Below are positions 6,369 through 6,421 of a stretch of 6,421 nucleotides of DNA, in pieces. The DNA lies in contig URPD01000071.1 of assembly GCA_900549645.1 (NCBI GenBank), positions 1-6,421 of the forward strand. Reading direction: 5' to 3'. Source of the stretch: an uncultured Eubacteriales bacterium. GTDB lineage: Bacteria; Bacillota; Clostridia; Oscillospirales; Oscillospiraceae. Under the pieces are notes generated by a model that ran no database searches, was not told the origin of the DNA, and saw only the letters and a list, made by a program, of their open reading frames with translations. A program made the position numbers and the translations under genes. The number at the start of each line of letters is the position of its first letter. The stretch's first letter is position 1.

Positions 6369-6421
6369 TGGTGACCCCTCAGTCGGCCTTACGGCTGCCA
6401 GCTCCCCTAAGGGGGGCGCCA
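6369..6421. repeat. Second dispersed palindromic repeat, reaching the window edge
   Basis: The left end TGGTGACCCCT (6369-6379) and right end AGGGGGGCGCCA (6410-6421) are imperfect inverted repeats. In between are a hairpin GCC-TTAC-GGC (6387-6396, extendable by a G-T and a C-G pair) and the palindromic CCCCTAAGGGG (6404-6414). From memory the pattern 'CCCCTCAGTC-hairpin-AGCTCCCCT-AGGGG' is a widespread intergenic repeat in gut Oscillospirales. The element ends exactly at the window boundary, so its true right limit is unknown. Confidence 0.65.

Larger units (their letters stand above)
6142..6421. other. Gene-free repeat-filled spacer downstream of the operon
   Basis: No convincing coding region is visible on either strand after the terminator. 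The first 45 nt (6142-6186) show nothing recognisable. The rest is taken up by the three inverted-repeat structures listed separately. Open frames here read through the palindromes on both strands and have the composition of translated repeat. Confidence 0.7.

Noticed and set aside
6187..6421. CRISPR array
   Set aside because: The repeats are inverted pairs of different families, not evenly spaced direct repeats with unique spacers.

Overview
The window reads like a GC-rich Firmicute of the gut Clostridia/Oscillospirales kind. Three things point that way: a Bacillus/Clostridia-type split GlgC plus GlgD ADP-glucose pyrophosphorylase pair, strong AGGAGG-like ribosome-binding sites before nearly every gene, and intergenic palindromic repeats of the 'TCGCTTCGCTCCTCGGAATGAC' and 'CCCCTCAGTC...AGCTCCCCT' kinds that I associate with this group from memory. 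No species can be named from the sequence alone.

Layout: all five genes lie on the + strand and probably form one transcription unit. 1-1001 is glgC with its N-terminus cut off by the window edge. 1005-2117 is glgD, 3 nt after glgC. 2142-4544 is glgP (glycogen phosphorylase). 4529-5428 is a PfkB-family kinase that closely resembles pseudouridine kinase (psuK); its start codon lies inside the end of glgP. 5462-6079 is a small stand-alone LUD-domain (DUF162) protein with a C-terminal cysteine cluster. A rho-independent terminator at 6112-6141 closes the unit.

The remaining bases (6142-6421) hold no convincing gene. They carry three consecutive inverted-repeat structures: a MITE-like element (6187-6317), an AT-rich hairpin (6325-6366) and the start or whole of a second repeat family (6369-6421) running to the window edge.

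How it works together: GlgC makes ADP-glucose from glucose-1-phosphate and ATP. GlgD is a paralogue that has lost the catalytic aspartates and is presumably its regulatory partner. GlgP breaks glycogen back down to glucose-1-phosphate. Glycogen synthase (glgA) and branching enzyme (glgB) are not in the window. The psuK-like gene is translationally tied to glgP, and the LUD gene follows; neither has an obvious glycogen role.

The hunt did not reveal a clearly new biological system. The most useful leads are the psuK-like gene fused by overlap to glgP, the conserved-looking LUD gene at the operon tail, and the repeat element whose two arms carry different, non-matching side hairpins.
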